A stretch of DNA of 64,000 nt from Planctomycetia bacterium (GTDB lineage: Bacteria; Planctomycetota; Planctomycetia; Pirellulales; JACPPG01): contig JACPPG010000070.1 of assembly GCA_016191115.1 (NCBI GenBank), positions 1 through 64,000 of the forward strand, given 5' to 3'. The notes beneath the pieces are model-generated. The model saw only the letters and a list, made by a program, of their open reading frames with translations. It was not told the DNA's origin and did no database searches. The translations under genes and the position numbers were made by a program. Shown here in pieces: positions 54,187 through 62,823 of the stretch (its first letter is position 1; every line of letters begins with the position of its first letter).

Positions 54187-54852
54187 TTATCCCGTCTCGA
54201 ATCGGATGTACCGCGGTGGTTCGGCGACAAAGCGGCTTCGGCAGTCCTCGCTGCAGAAGTAATACGGGTGTCCGCGATACTGAGTGGTCGTCTGCGCGGT
54301 CTCACGGGTGATCCGCATGCCACACACCGGATCGACGACGGCATCTTGCTCGAAATCCTCCTGACCGCGATCGAGCCGCAGGTACGTATCCAAAAACTCC
54401 AGAAGCTTCCTCTCGACCCATGCGGAAATGGCTTGGTCGTCCGGTGCAGCAAGCGGCACGCGCAGCTTGTCGTGGGCGTCGAACTTGAGAAAAACAGGCA
54501 TCATGTACAATTCGTAGGCTATCGCGAGATTCTCGATGGCTTCGTCGTGCTCGACCGCGATTTCCAGCTTGGCAGTCGCTGGGAAGCGATTGGAGTAGCC
54601 AAACCAACATGCACATCGTTCTTTCTGGTCCGCTTTCGCAAGTTTCGCGTTGTCGAAATAGCTAGCCAGCTTCTCCATTCGCGGACGAACGATCGTTGCA
54701 ACGATACGATCCGCGACCTGCTCAAATCTTTCGCGGCGTGGAGCAAGCTCAGCCATGAACTGCTGAACCTGGCCCGGCGACCAGGCCGGCTCCTGTCGTG
54801 CAGCCGCCAGGCGCGATTCGACCTGTCGCGAGAATTCCGCAAGCTCTGCCAC
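54187..54852 (-). CDS. YHS-domain protein with unknown N-terminal domain, copy 2
   Basis: 221 aa from GTG 54852 with GGAGGA six bases upstream. Layout as for 46666-47334: a helical start, a mixed domain with RCACWFGYSNRFPATAKLEI and YMMPVFLKFDAHDKLRVPL, then a YHS domain DPVCGMRITRETAQTTTQYR with YYFCSEDCRSRF. The two proteins share the RCAC core and the (L)EI...PVF.(E/K)FD.HD pattern, so they are true paralogues and the N-terminal domain is uncharacterised to my knowledge. The protein is probably cytoplasmic and probably binds metal. Confidence 0.75.
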   Translation of the reverse strand: MAELAEFSRQVESRLAAARQEPAWSPGQVQQFMAELAPRRERFEQVADRIVATIVRPRMEKLASYFDNAKLAKADQKERCACWFGYSNRFPATAKLEIAVEHDEAIENLAIAYELYMMPVFLKFDAHDKLRVPLAAPDDQAISAWVERKLLEFLDTYLRLDRGQEDFEQDAVVDPVCGMRITRETAQTTTQYRGHPYYFCSEDCRSRFVAEPPRYIRFETG

Positions 54853-54946
54853 AATCCTTCCTCCGGCGTCGTCAACTAACGGACAGGGCTCTGGCTGTGG
54901 CCACGGCCGCAACCAGAGCCCTTCTCGCCGGCACGTTGAGGTCGCC

Positions 54947-55486
54947 TTACTTAGTCGTGGGCATCTTCGCAGCCAGCTTTTTCATCAGTTTGTCGTGCTC
55001 GGCGATCGCCTTATCCAGTGCGTCAAAGGCGTCGTCGCAGCACTTCGCCGATCCTTCGACATCCACCTCGGGTTTCGCGCAAAGCTCAGCCATCGCGACC
55101 TGGTGCTTGGCCGCCTCCTTGACGTGCTTGTCGATCACATCCAGCGACGCCAGCGTCTCCTTGTCCCCCGCCGCGTGCTTCCGCATGTCGACCAGGTGCT
55201 TCTGGAACAGCTTGATGTTATGGCCTATGCCTTCGGCGTGCTCTTTGGCCACTTCTGGATTGACTGGCCGCTTGCTCTGGCGAACGTCCCGAGCGTACGC
55301 GCGGTAGTCGGAGGCGTAGTCGCGGGCGTGATACAGGGAACGAGACGCCGATCGGCTGCTCGTCCCATATTCGCCGCGGAGTTTGGCGCCCGCGTCGCGG
55401 ATTTGCGCGTTGGCCGTGCCCGCGACTCCAACAGCCACGGCCGCCAAGGCGGCCGCGGCAACGCACCTTTTGTTGAGATAGTTCAT
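54947..55486 (-). CDS. Secreted helical protein, QIRDAGAKLRG family, copy 1
   Basis: 179 aa. Signal peptide (about 1-27) and then QIRDAGAKLRGEYGTSSRSA, followed by SLYHARDYASDYRAYARDV and a helical body with two Cys clusters (ELCAKPE and SAKCCDDAFD) and KAIAEHDKLMKKLAAKM at the end. Its paralogue is at 62824-63351. A four-helix-bundle fold similar to small periplasmic metal-binding proteins is likely but unproven. AAAGG lies ahead of ATG 55486. It is the first gene of the run and divergent from the ECF sigma gene. Confidence 0.7.
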   Translation of the reverse strand: MNYLNKRCVAAAALAAVAVGVAGTANAQIRDAGAKLRGEYGTSSRSASRSLYHARDYASDYRAYARDVRQSKRPVNPEVAKEHAEGIGHNIKLFQKHLVDMRKHAAGDKETLASLDVIDKHVKEAAKHQVAMAELCAKPEVDVEGSAKCCDDAFDALDKAIAEHDKLMKKLAAKMPTTK

Positions 55487-55852
55487 CGCTAAGCCTTTCT
55501 AAAAACGGACGATTCTTGTGTCGCCGCGCCGGCCGCCGCCTCGACATGCCAGGCATCCGGGATCGAACGCTCGATTCCGTCTCCGGAGGGTTAGATGCTG
55601 GCGTGCGCCATTTCTTCGGAGGATTTTTCCGGAACGGGCGTGAGACCGCCCGAGTCTCTGCGCGCATTGTGCGGATTCGCACAGTCTGACCGCGATATCC
55701 GCACACTCGCGCCCGCGGCCCCCCCCTTTACAAGCTCGCGGGTGGCCCAAGTTCTATGGGGCGGCATGTTACGGAGAAAGGCACGAGCTTTGCTCTAGAG
55801 ACGCCTCGCAACCCTTGGCCGCGACAGTCCAAAAAAAGCCGGAGAACTTCAC
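55487..55852. other. Divergent control region of the 13-frame run and the ECF sigma gene
   Basis: A 366-bp gap between divergent genes. It holds an ECF-type promoter candidate (55631-55657) and, on the minus strand, GAATCGAGCGTTCGATC-like partial palindromes near 55563-55580. A CGGGCG...CGCCCG hairpin (55635-55652) lies within the promoter spacer. No further gene. Confidence 0.5.
55631..55657 (+). promoter_or_regulatory. Candidate ECF-type promoter
   Basis: GGAACGG (55631-55637), a 16-bp spacer and GTCT (55654-55657), like RpoE-type promoters (GGAACTT-N16-GTCTAA). It is about 195 bp before the sigma gene. It may be self-controlled by that sigma. The match is partial and the spacer is a hairpin, so confidence is low. 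Confidence 0.35.
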
Positions 55853-56587
55853 GTGGCTCGCTCTTCGTCTACCGCGCGAAGAAATCCGTTCGTCGCTGCA
55901 TCTAATGGTCTAGATCGAGGGGGGAGCGCGAACGAATCGCTGACGGACGTGGTTGCTGGCTGCCAGGTGGGGAACCGCCGGTCCCAGAAACGGTTATATG
56001 ACGAGTTCCATTGCAAGGTCTATCGCCTGGCAGTCCGCATGGTTGGGCACCAGGACGCGCCCGACGTTTTGCAGCAGGTGTTCCTCCAGACCTTCCGGAA
56101 CATCGGCCAATACAAAGGCCGCTCGCAGTTTGGGACATGGCTGCACCGTCTGGCCATTAACGAATGCCTGCAATTCCGCAGGCGCGCACGTCGCGCGAAT
56201 TGCCGCACGCTCAATCACGAGCCGGTCGACGACTCAACTTCTCGCGCGCTCCACGCCGAGAACGAAGAGTTGCTTGGTCGCGCCCTGCAAAGGATCGACC
56301 CGCAATTGAGGACGATTTTCCTGCTGCGTGAGGTCGAAGATTTACCGTATGCCGAGATCGCGAGGGCCCTCCAAATCGCTGAAGGAACCGTGGGTTCTCG
56401 GCTGAATCGCGCGCGATCGTGCTTGCGAGAGGAACTTATCGAACTTGGCTGGGAACCATCGGATGAACTGCTCCCAGGTCCGCGAACTCCTGTCCGCGCT
56501 GCACGACCACGAGCTTCAGCCGGAGATCGCGGCCGAGGTCAACGGCCATCTGCGGAACTGCCCGGAGTGTTCACGGCTGGCCGGTGA
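55853..56587 (+). CDS. ECF RNA polymerase sigma factor
   Basis: 244 aa. Sigma-70 region 2 (about 30-110) with RLAVRMVGHQDAPDVLQQVF and TWLHRLAINECLQFRRRARR, and region 4 (about 140-195) with QLRTIFLLREVEDLPYAEIA and GTVGSRLNRARSCLREEL, are complete. The C-terminal about 45 residues after GWEPSDELL are Arg/Pro-rich and overlap the next gene for 125 bases, which is unusual. GTG 55853 has GGAG at good spacing. It is divergent from the metal/redox run and directly followed by its anti-sigma. Confidence 0.92.
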   Translation: MARSSSTARRNPFVAASNGLDRGGSANESLTDVVAGCQVGNRRSQKRLYDEFHCKVYRLAVRMVGHQDAPDVLQQVFLQTFRNIGQYKGRSQFGTWLHRLAINECLQFRRRARRANCRTLNHEPVDDSTSRALHAENEELLGRALQRIDPQLRTIFLLREVEDLPYAEIARALQIAEGTVGSRLNRARSCLREELIELGWEPSDELLPGPRTPVRAARPRASAGDRGRGQRPSAELPGVFTAGR

Positions 56588-57365
56588 CTTCGACGAGCTG
56601 TCGAAGCTCGCCATCCGCCTTCGCAACGTGCCTCTGCCTCCGGCGATTTGGCCCGCGATTGAGGCCGCTCTCGACGACCAAAGTCAGAGGCGTTCTCAGG
56701 GCGCGCGCTGGACACGGAGCCGCGCGGCCGGCCCCGCCATCGCCGCGAGCCTGCTGCTTGTCGCCGCGTCGACGGGAATCCTGGCCTACTACCTTCGTCC
56801 CGGCCACAATGAGCACGGACGAGTTGCCGTGCATTTCGGCCAATACCTCGACGAATTCGATCGAAATTCAGACGAGGCGGAACAAGTGTTATTGGCAAAC
56901 TACGCCGGCCGGCAAGTGAGCCTCGACGAGGCTGCCCGTCAACTCCACTATCAGCCTGCTGCGCCAGCGGACTTGCCGCCTGGATTTACTCGCGATCGCC
57001 TCTACCTGCTGCGGATGCCGTGCTGTCTCTGCGTACAGGCGATCTACAAGGACGCAGCCGGTAGAGCGTTGGCGGTCTTCGAGCACGTCGACGATCAACC
57101 AGGTTGGTTTGGCGACCGGCCAACGATCATGGCGCAGTGCCATGGGCTGCCCACGACCTTGGTCCAGCTTGACGACCTGCTAGCGGCATCCTGGAGGCGA
57201 CAGACGCGAGTCATTACGCTCATCGGTGTGCGCGATTTGGAGGAAGTCTCGCGGCTGATCGAGGCCCTCAACCAACTGGAGCCACAAACGCGCCCCTCCG
57301 ACCAGGCTCGGAATGGCACAACCGTTCTGGATGCGCGCCAATGCTGTGTAGGAATCCCACGGTGA
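56463..57365 (+). CDS. Transmembrane anti-sigma factor with zinc-finger domain
   Basis: 300 aa. The anti-sigma zinc site opens NCSQVRELLSALHDHELQPE and closes with HLRNCPECSRLAGDF (H-x3-C-x2-C). One transmembrane helix (AIAASLLLVAASTGILAYYL). A periplasmic domain follows with MPCCLCVQAIYKD, VFEHVDDQPGWFGDR and QCHGLPTTLVQL, and a late DARQCCVGIP. The Cys-rich core could sense metal or redox state and release the sigma factor. ATG 56463 is inside the sigma gene by 125 bases, so translation is overlapped. A common planctomycete type; its signal is unknown. Confidence 0.85.
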   Translation: MNCSQVRELLSALHDHELQPEIAAEVNGHLRNCPECSRLAGDFDELSKLAIRLRNVPLPPAIWPAIEAALDDQSQRRSQGARWTRSRAAGPAIAASLLLVAASTGILAYYLRPGHNEHGRVAVHFGQYLDEFDRNSDEAEQVLLANYAGRQVSLDEAARQLHYQPAAPADLPPGFTRDRLYLLRMPCCLCVQAIYKDAAGRALAVFEHVDDQPGWFGDRPTIMAQCHGLPTTLVQLDDLLAASWRRQTRVITLIGVRDLEEVSRLIEALNQLEPQTRPSDQARNGTTVLDARQCCVGIPR

Positions 57366-57404
57366 GCCTCCGTTGATCCGGGCCGCGTTACCTGGCGGCG
57401 GGCG

Positions 57405-58649
57405 TCAGTTGTTGGGTGCCGACGCCGGCTCGCCGCCGCCCCGCGTTGACAGCGCCCGGTAGAGGATGAAGTCGATCTGCTCATTTAAGAACTGCACCGA
57501 GCCGTCGGCGAACAGGAAGTGGCCGCCGCTGGGGTGGTTGCTGCGGAAGCCGCTGCACGTGTGGAAGCCCGTGGCCCATTCCGCCTGCGGCAGCGGCGCG
57601 ACCCGGTTGCTCACGCAAGCGAGTGGATTCTTCGCGCGGTCGGCCTTATGCTCAGCTATCGTCGATTCGGTCACCGGGGTCTTGTTCAGCGGCTCGACGG
57701 TGCAGCCGAATTGGCCCCCCATGTGCAAGGACGTCCTGTGGGCAATCGCGTTGACCTGGCCCGGCAACCAGGCCTGGACCGCGGTCGCCTTGCGGCCGGT
57801 GAACTCGTAGAGCAACTCGGGCCCGGTGGTGCCGGGCTTACCACACAGCGTCCACCGCTCGCTGCCGGCCCCCTCGCCCATCGCCATCGTGTTGCTGGTG
57901 CCGTCGATGATGTGTCGGAAGCCATTGATGAGCATGAAGTCGAAGATGCCCAGCTCGTCGGAACGGCCCGCTTCGGGACGATCGCAGAAGGCGTCAGTCG
58001 CCCCCTTGCAATAGATATAGTCCAACACGGCGAACGTCCCACCGACACCTATCGGCGGGGTCTCCGAGGGCGGATAGTCTAGCTCCATAACCAAGCTGTA
58101 CATCAGCGGATCCTTCGAGTCCGACGGGCAGAGGAACAGGGGAATCACCGTCTTGGCGACGCTCGGCCGCTGGTGCTCCCACAACTCTGACATGTCGTAC
58201 AGGCTCCCCAGGTTCTGCTGCTCGAAGTAGGGCAACAGCATGGCCGACGTGCTCATGAACGCGCTTCGGTTGTTGCCGATCTTGCCCGGGTTAATCAGTC
58301 CGCCGGGCGGCAACACGTCATACACGTTGTGATAACCGTGCAGCGCCAGGCCGAACTGCTTGAGATTGTTCCGGCACTGCGCCCTGCGGGCTGCTTCCCG
58401 CGCCGCCTGCACCGCGGGCAGCAAAAGCCCGATCAAAACGCCGATGATCGCGATCACCACCAGCAGTTCGACCAAAGTGAAACCATCAAGGGAGCGACGG
58501 CGGATGGCATCCCGCCGTCGCCCTGGATGCTGCGCCCAATTCCGCGCACGGAGGCGCCGCGGCGGGCAATGCGTCGTCAAACGCCCTACCGTTCGCGGGC
58601 TCCATGGGCTGCGTAAGGAGATTCCAGAAGAATGAGTGTCGCCCAGCAC
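57405..58649 (-). CDS. DUF1559 prepilin-like protein
   Basis: 414 aa. The prepilin site and helix are [20 protein letters not shown], with the G/F cut near residue 56. The DUF1559 domain follows, with [42 protein letters not shown] and the closing [17 protein letters not shown]. These proteins resemble pseudopilins and are very numerous in planctomycetes; the function is not settled. GTG 58649 has GGAG at ideal spacing but gives an unusually long 56-residue leader. TTG 58580 would give 33. It converges with the anti-sigma gene. Confidence 0.88.
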   Translation of the reverse strand: MLGDTHSSGISLRSPWSPRTVGRLTTHCPPRRLRARNWAQHPGRRRDAIRRRSLDGFTLVELLVVIAIIGVLIGLLLPAVQAAREAARRAQCRNNLKQFGLALHGYHNVYDVLPPGGLINPGKIGNNRSAFMSTSAMLLPYFEQQNLGSLYDMSELWEHQRPSVAKTVIPLFLCPSDSKDPLMYSLVMELDYPPSETPPIGVGGTFAVLDYIYCKGATDAFCDRPEAGRSDELGIFDFMLINGFRHIIDGTSNTMAMGEGAGSERWTLCGKPGTTGPELLYEFTGRKATAVQAWLPGQVNAIAHRTSLHMGGQFGCTVEPLNKTPVTESTIAEHKADRAKNPLACVSNRVAPLPQAEWATGFHTCSGFRSNHPSGGHFLFADGSVQFLNEQIDFILYRALSTRGGGEPASAPNN

Positions 58650-58681
58650 GTCTCAACTCCGTGAGAATCAGGCCGCCTGCC

Positions 58682-59926
58682 TCATCGCTGCCGCCGCGCG
58701 CGGCGGTAGACGCCGGCCAGGCCCAGCCCCGCCAGTGCCGCCAGCACGAACGAACCCGGCTCCGGCACAGACGCGGTCGCGCCGCCGCCTGGGGGGCCCC
58801 CGGTCACCAAGTAGTTCGCCGCGATCATCTGGATATCGCTTATGTCCACGATGTTGTCGCCGTTGGCGTTTCCCGGCCGCAGCGCCCCGGTCCCCAAATA
58901 GTTGGCCGCGATCTGTTGGATGTCGCTCACGTCGACAATGTGGTCGAAATTGACGTCGCCGGGCACCAGATTGGCCACGGACCTGACATCGTGCGTGACG
59001 ATGCCGTTCTGCTCGTAGGTCTCCCCATCCTCCCCGAAGCGGCCTTGCATCAGAAACGACATCGTATACAGCCGGTTGGTCCCGAATCCCGTGCTGTTGG
59101 GATCGTTGTCGATGGCCCGACCGATCGACCCCGGGACGGGACCAGTCAACCGGTTGAAATCATCGTCGAAGTTGGGAGCCGAGGTCCCAAGCGGCGAACC
59201 TTGGGCTGTGTTCAGGTTGTCGGTGTTCGCCGGCAACTCCGGCGTCTGCGTGCCGGGCAAGTTGAAATCAATCCCGAGAGCCCATGACGTGGCCAAGTTC
59301 TTGGCGTCGAAAGCGCCGGTCGTGGGGTTCACCGGTGGCGCGAGCCCGGGCCTCGTCCAGTAGGCGGTCTTCATGTCGCGAACGGTGTAGCGGCCAAACT
59401 CCTGTGGCACTTCATTGGGGTCGTTTGCAGTGGAAATTGCCGCGAAGTTCGCAGGCGCCGGCGTGCCGTAGTTGCCCCCCGGCGCGCCCAGCGGCCCGCC
59501 GCCGATGGCCGGAGCATACGAGCCGGTATTGGTGTGCACGACCGTGTGCTGCGCCGCCACCTCCGCGAGAGTTATCGCAAGGCCCGCCGGGGTGAAGTCC
59601 TCCTTGTCGGTGTAGACCGGGGCAGGACCCAGGTCGACCGTCGTGAGGAAACCGGGAGTGCTTTTGAAGTAGCCGGTGGCCTTCCCAACCGTCGAACCGG
59701 AGGCCAGCGGCGTCCAGCTATACTCCACCAAGTCGTTGTTGGGGTCACCGGGATCGGGGTCCCAAGCGTTGTCGCCCGTCAGCGTGAACGTGGAAGAGGA
59801 CTGGATTAGCCACTTCACGTCACCCGCCTGCGTGGTCGTCGCCCCTCCCAGCATGGCCCAGGCCCCAAGCCCAAGCATCGATATCGACAACGTCCCGTAC
59901 TTGCGGCGTCCCCAGCACTTCACCAT
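58682..59926 (-). CDS. Secreted protein with dockerin and PEP-CTERM signal
   Basis: 414 aa. Signal peptide (about 1-34), an unrecognised beta-rich body of about 300 residues, then a type I dockerin with two calcium loops (GDVNFDHIVDVSDIQQIAAN and GNANGDNIVDISDIQMIAAN). The C-terminus is the exosortase signal VPEPGSFVLAALAGLGLAG followed by RRARRQR. So the protein is exported and processed by an exosortase, and may bind a cohesin-like partner. It lies 33 bp upstream of the DUF1559 gene on the same strand. A promoter is not obvious. Confidence 0.88.
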   Translation of the reverse strand: MVKCWGRRKYGTLSISMLGLGAWAMLGGATTTQAGDVKWLIQSSSTFTLTGDNAWDPDPGDPNNDLVEYSWTPLASGSTVGKATGYFKSTPGFLTTVDLGPAPVYTDKEDFTPAGLAITLAEVAAQHTVVHTNTGSYAPAIGGGPLGAPGGNYGTPAPANFAAISTANDPNEVPQEFGRYTVRDMKTAYWTRPGLAPPVNPTTGAFDAKNLATSWALGIDFNLPGTQTPELPANTDNLNTAQGSPLGTSAPNFDDDFNRLTGPVPGSIGRAIDNDPNSTGFGTNRLYTMSFLMQGRFGEDGETYEQNGIVTHDVRSVANLVPGDVNFDHIVDVSDIQQIAANYLGTGALRPGNANGDNIVDISDIQMIAANYLVTGGPPGGGATASVPEPGSFVLAALAGLGLAGVYRRARRQR

Positions 59927-60950
59927 GGCAGTAACCTCCCAGATTGATAGCGCCCATCACCATGCCGGTGATCTTCCCTCCACTGCTAACCGCTAACCGC
60001 CCAAGATATCTTCGCCTGCGAAGAGTTGCAACAATTTTCGGCGGAATTTCGGAATTCATCGGTCGCCGGTCGAGTCGACCCGATGCGCTGCATCTTGGCC
60101 GCCCGCGCCGGCTTCCGCAAAGGGGTTTGGGCAAGCCTGACCAGCCTGACCTTGCGGACCCGGCTGGGGGGGGCCGCACCTCTTGCTCGCGTTCATCCGG
60201 CGCTACAAGAACAGCACCTTGCCGTAGTGGCGACAGCCGACTCGGCAACTCCGACCGGTCGCGTGGCGTACGACTCAGGCCGTTCGCGCCTGGCATCCGC
60301 GCCCGATCCGCGCCCGACCTGGGTTGCGTCGCGCGCGATGTGTTCCCGTGGGACAGCCCAAACTGAAACCAAGGCGGCGGGTCGATGTGTGCCGCGGCTG
60401 GTATCCTTCGGCTCGTTCGTCAGTGGCCCACTCCCCAGACAACAGCCGCCAAGCCAGCGACAAGTATCACGAAGACGATCCGCAAGACGATCCTTGCGCC
60501 ACGCGAAGGTGGCGGCGGTTGATGCCACGAAGCGTGCATCGGTGCGGGCTGATTGGCATCACTCGAGTCGGAAGGTCTTCGGTGACTTTTGAAGACGCAG
60601 ATCAGCTTGGTCAGAGACCACGAAAGCAGAAGTCGTAATCGACCCCGTTGGTATCGGACACGAGCACGCCTGCGTGGCTCTCATGGTGCAAACCCCGGCG
60701 CTAGACCTTTCGCGATCGTCAGGGTTTACCAGGCCGTTGACGCAAGTGCTGTACAGCACAACGGATATGCATGGCTTGGCGTGAATTCACGGGGCCGTGC
60801 GTTCCGATAGCCATATCTGAGTCGAACGGATTCGGCAATCCGCTCGCGCTATCTGCACCCGCGCAGAATAACGCTTTTGTCATGCCCGTGGTTGCTGTTT
60901 TGGCGGACAGGCCGCGGCTCTGGACCCCAACTCGAACGGAGTCACAAATC
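59927..60950. other. Kilobase with little coding potential
   Basis: Between the dockerin gene and the beta-barrel gene. Apart from the 39-codon frame at 60420-60539 I see no coding sequence that looks real. No terminator or tRNA is visible. A CTAACCGCTAACCGCC doublet lies at 59987-60002. The direct upstream region of the beta-barrel gene (60840-60950) shows AT-richer patches, but no consensus promoter. Confidence 0.4.
60420..60539 (-). CDS. Candidate 39-aa membrane microprotein
   Basis: ATG 60539 to TGA 60420. It encodes MHASWHQPPPPSRGARIVLR followed by a hydrophobic helix IVFVILVAGLAAVVWGVGH. The pattern, a Pro/Arg-rich head and a single transmembrane helix at the C-terminus, is typical of genuine small membrane proteins. 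No Shine-Dalgarno sequence is apparent. It is alone in a kilobase without other genes. The evidence is composition only. Confidence 0.35.
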   Translation of the reverse strand: MHASWHQPPPPSRGARIVLRIVFVILVAGLAAVVWGVGH

Positions 60951-62366
60951 ATGTGGTCTTCCAAGGAAGCGATGGCGATTGCCATTGCCGGCCTGTTGGC
61001 CGTCAGCTCCGCCAACGCGGAAGAGGCATTTCGGCTGCCTCCGCCTGTGCGGCAAACCGCCTACGAGTACGACAGCTACTACCGGCAAGAGTCCGCCAGC
61101 CCCAGCGACGCGCCGGCGGACGCAGCGGGCAGCAATTCCTGCGGTGAGAAGAACGGCTGCGGCGAGAAAGAAGAGAAGAACGGCTGCGGCAAGGAAGAAG
61201 AAGAGAACGGCTGTGGCGAAGAGAACGGCTGCGACGGCGACGACGCTGCGGCCGCGGACGCCCCGTGGAGCATGATGGAATTGTTCCCGAAGGACGGCTG
61301 GTTCAAGAAAAAACGGATCGTGATCGGCGGGTGGACGGAAGTCGGCTACCAGAACAAGCCTGACGGTGCGTTTACGGGCAACGGCCCCTTCTTGACGGAG
61401 CCCAACGGCACCCCCGCCAATGGAGAGTGGTTGAGGCCGAACTTAAATCAACAGTATTTGTACGTGGAGAGAGTGGCCGACGGGACCACTGGGACCGACT
61501 GGGGGTTCCGTGCGGACATCATGTACGGCGTCGATGGCAATGAAGGCCAATCGTTCGGCAACACTCCCGGCCGGTGGGACTTCCTGAACGGCTGGGACCA
61601 CGGCGTCTACAATTGGGCGATGCCTCAGCTCTACGGGCAGGTCGCGCTCGGCGAGAAGTTGTCTATCAAGGTAGGCCACTTCTACACGCCAACCGGGTAC
61701 GAAGTCGTGCCGCCGCAGGGTAACTTCTTTTTCAGCCGCCAAATCATGTGGTATAACGCTGAACCGTTTACGCACACCGGCGCGCTGGCAAACTACAAGG
61801 TCAACGATAAGCTGACCCTAGTCGGCGGATGGGTGCTGGGGTGGGATACCGGGTTCGACCGGCTTCGCGGCGGCAGCATGGCACTCGCTGGATTCGCGTA
61901 CAATTTTTCCGAAAAAGCCGTTCTGACGTACTTCGGCGCCTATGGCAACTTCGGATGGCGGGGGGATGGGCAGTTGACGGGGTTCATATTCTCAAATAAG
62001 TGGACGGATAAGTGGACCACCGTGCACCAGTTTGACGTCTTATCGACAAACAACCCCACGACATTCCGCACGGATGGCATCGCCAATAACTCCGTGGGCA
62101 TGGAAAACTACGTCTTCTACGAAATCACAAAGAAGCTGTTCGCTGGCGTGCGTGTGGAGTGGTGGAAGGCCGATGGCACTTCGTACAACACCTTGACGTA
62201 CGGTGTAAATATCAAGCCGAGCAAGAATGTGCTTATTCGGCCGGAAATACGCCATCTTTGGGCTCCCGGCGCTCCCGCCGGCGCACCGGACACGATTACC
62301 CGCAACATATCCAACGTGTACGGAAATTCGACGGTCGTTGGGATCGACACGGTCATCCTGTACTAG
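60951..62366 (+). CDS. Outer-membrane beta-barrel protein with Cys repeats
   Basis: 471 aa. Signal peptide (about 1-24). Residues about 60-100 hold repeated Glu/Lys/Asn-Gly-Cys units (KNGCGEKEEKNGCGKEEEE, then NGCGEENGC and DGDDAAAADA). The remainder, about residues 115-471, is strand-rich with alternating aromatics (VIGGWTEVGYQNKP, VGHFYTPTGYEVVPPQGNFF, FAGVRVEWWKADG) and ends NSTVVGIDTVILY, as in the planctomycete BBP2-type porins. Probably a porin. The Cys repeats would face the periplasm and could bind metal or form disulfides. ATG 60951 has a GGAG site. Confidence 0.8.
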   Translation: MWSSKEAMAIAIAGLLAVSSANAEEAFRLPPPVRQTAYEYDSYYRQESASPSDAPADAAGSNSCGEKNGCGEKEEKNGCGKEEEENGCGEENGCDGDDAAAADAPWSMMELFPKDGWFKKKRIVIGGWTEVGYQNKPDGAFTGNGPFLTEPNGTPANGEWLRPNLNQQYLYVERVADGTTGTDWGFRADIMYGVDGNEGQSFGNTPGRWDFLNGWDHGVYNWAMPQLYGQVALGEKLSIKVGHFYTPTGYEVVPPQGNFFFSRQIMWYNAEPFTHTGALANYKVNDKLTLVGGWVLGWDTGFDRLRGGSMALAGFAYNFSEKAVLTYFGAYGNFGWRGDGQLTGFIFSNKWTDKWTTVHQFDVLSTNNPTTFRTDGIANNSVGMENYVFYEITKKLFAGVRVEWWKADGTSYNTLTYGVNIKPSKNVLIRPEIRHLWAPGAPAGAPDTITRNISNVYGNSTVVGIDTVILY

Positions 62367-62400
62367 CGTCGCAAAATCGGCCTGCGTAAACTCGAAATCA

Positions 62401-62436
62401 GGAGCCGCCCGCGCGCCACAAGCGGCGCGGGCGGCT
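62401..62436 (+). terminator. Strong hairpin after the beta-barrel gene
   Basis: GAGCCGCCCGCGC pairs with GCGCGGGCGGCTC around an A-rich loop, 35 bp after the stop. There is no T-run, so it may be Rho-assisted. Its stem is nearly the same as that of the terminator at 63443-63480. The rest of the 457-bp gap (62367-62823) shows nothing recognisable. Confidence 0.5.
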
Positions 62437-62823
62437 CTGTGAGGTGGACCCCATCGCTGGCCAGTTTTGGGGGCATTTGTGAGGGTCCAGACGCAACACT
62501 CAGTGGGTGCAGACCGCCTCCAACGTGCACGTCAATCCGGACCCCTAGCCTAGCTCGGTCGTTCCCTGAAGCGGCAACTGCGCGTCCCTCGGCCGCGTCA
62601 CCAGGCTGTGCACGCGATCGTGCACCGGCGACAAAGAGCGCCGCGGGGCGGCCGCGCCAGCCGGTTATGCCGGTAATTCAGGGCGTCTGCGTCGATGGCC
62701 GCGCCGCGGGCGCGAGCTACTCTTGGGGAGACGGAATTCGTCGTCCGTCTCGTTTGCGGTTCAATTGGACCGTGATAAAATCGGCCGTCACGTCAAGGGT
62801 TTCATTTCCGAGGAGGGTCGCCC

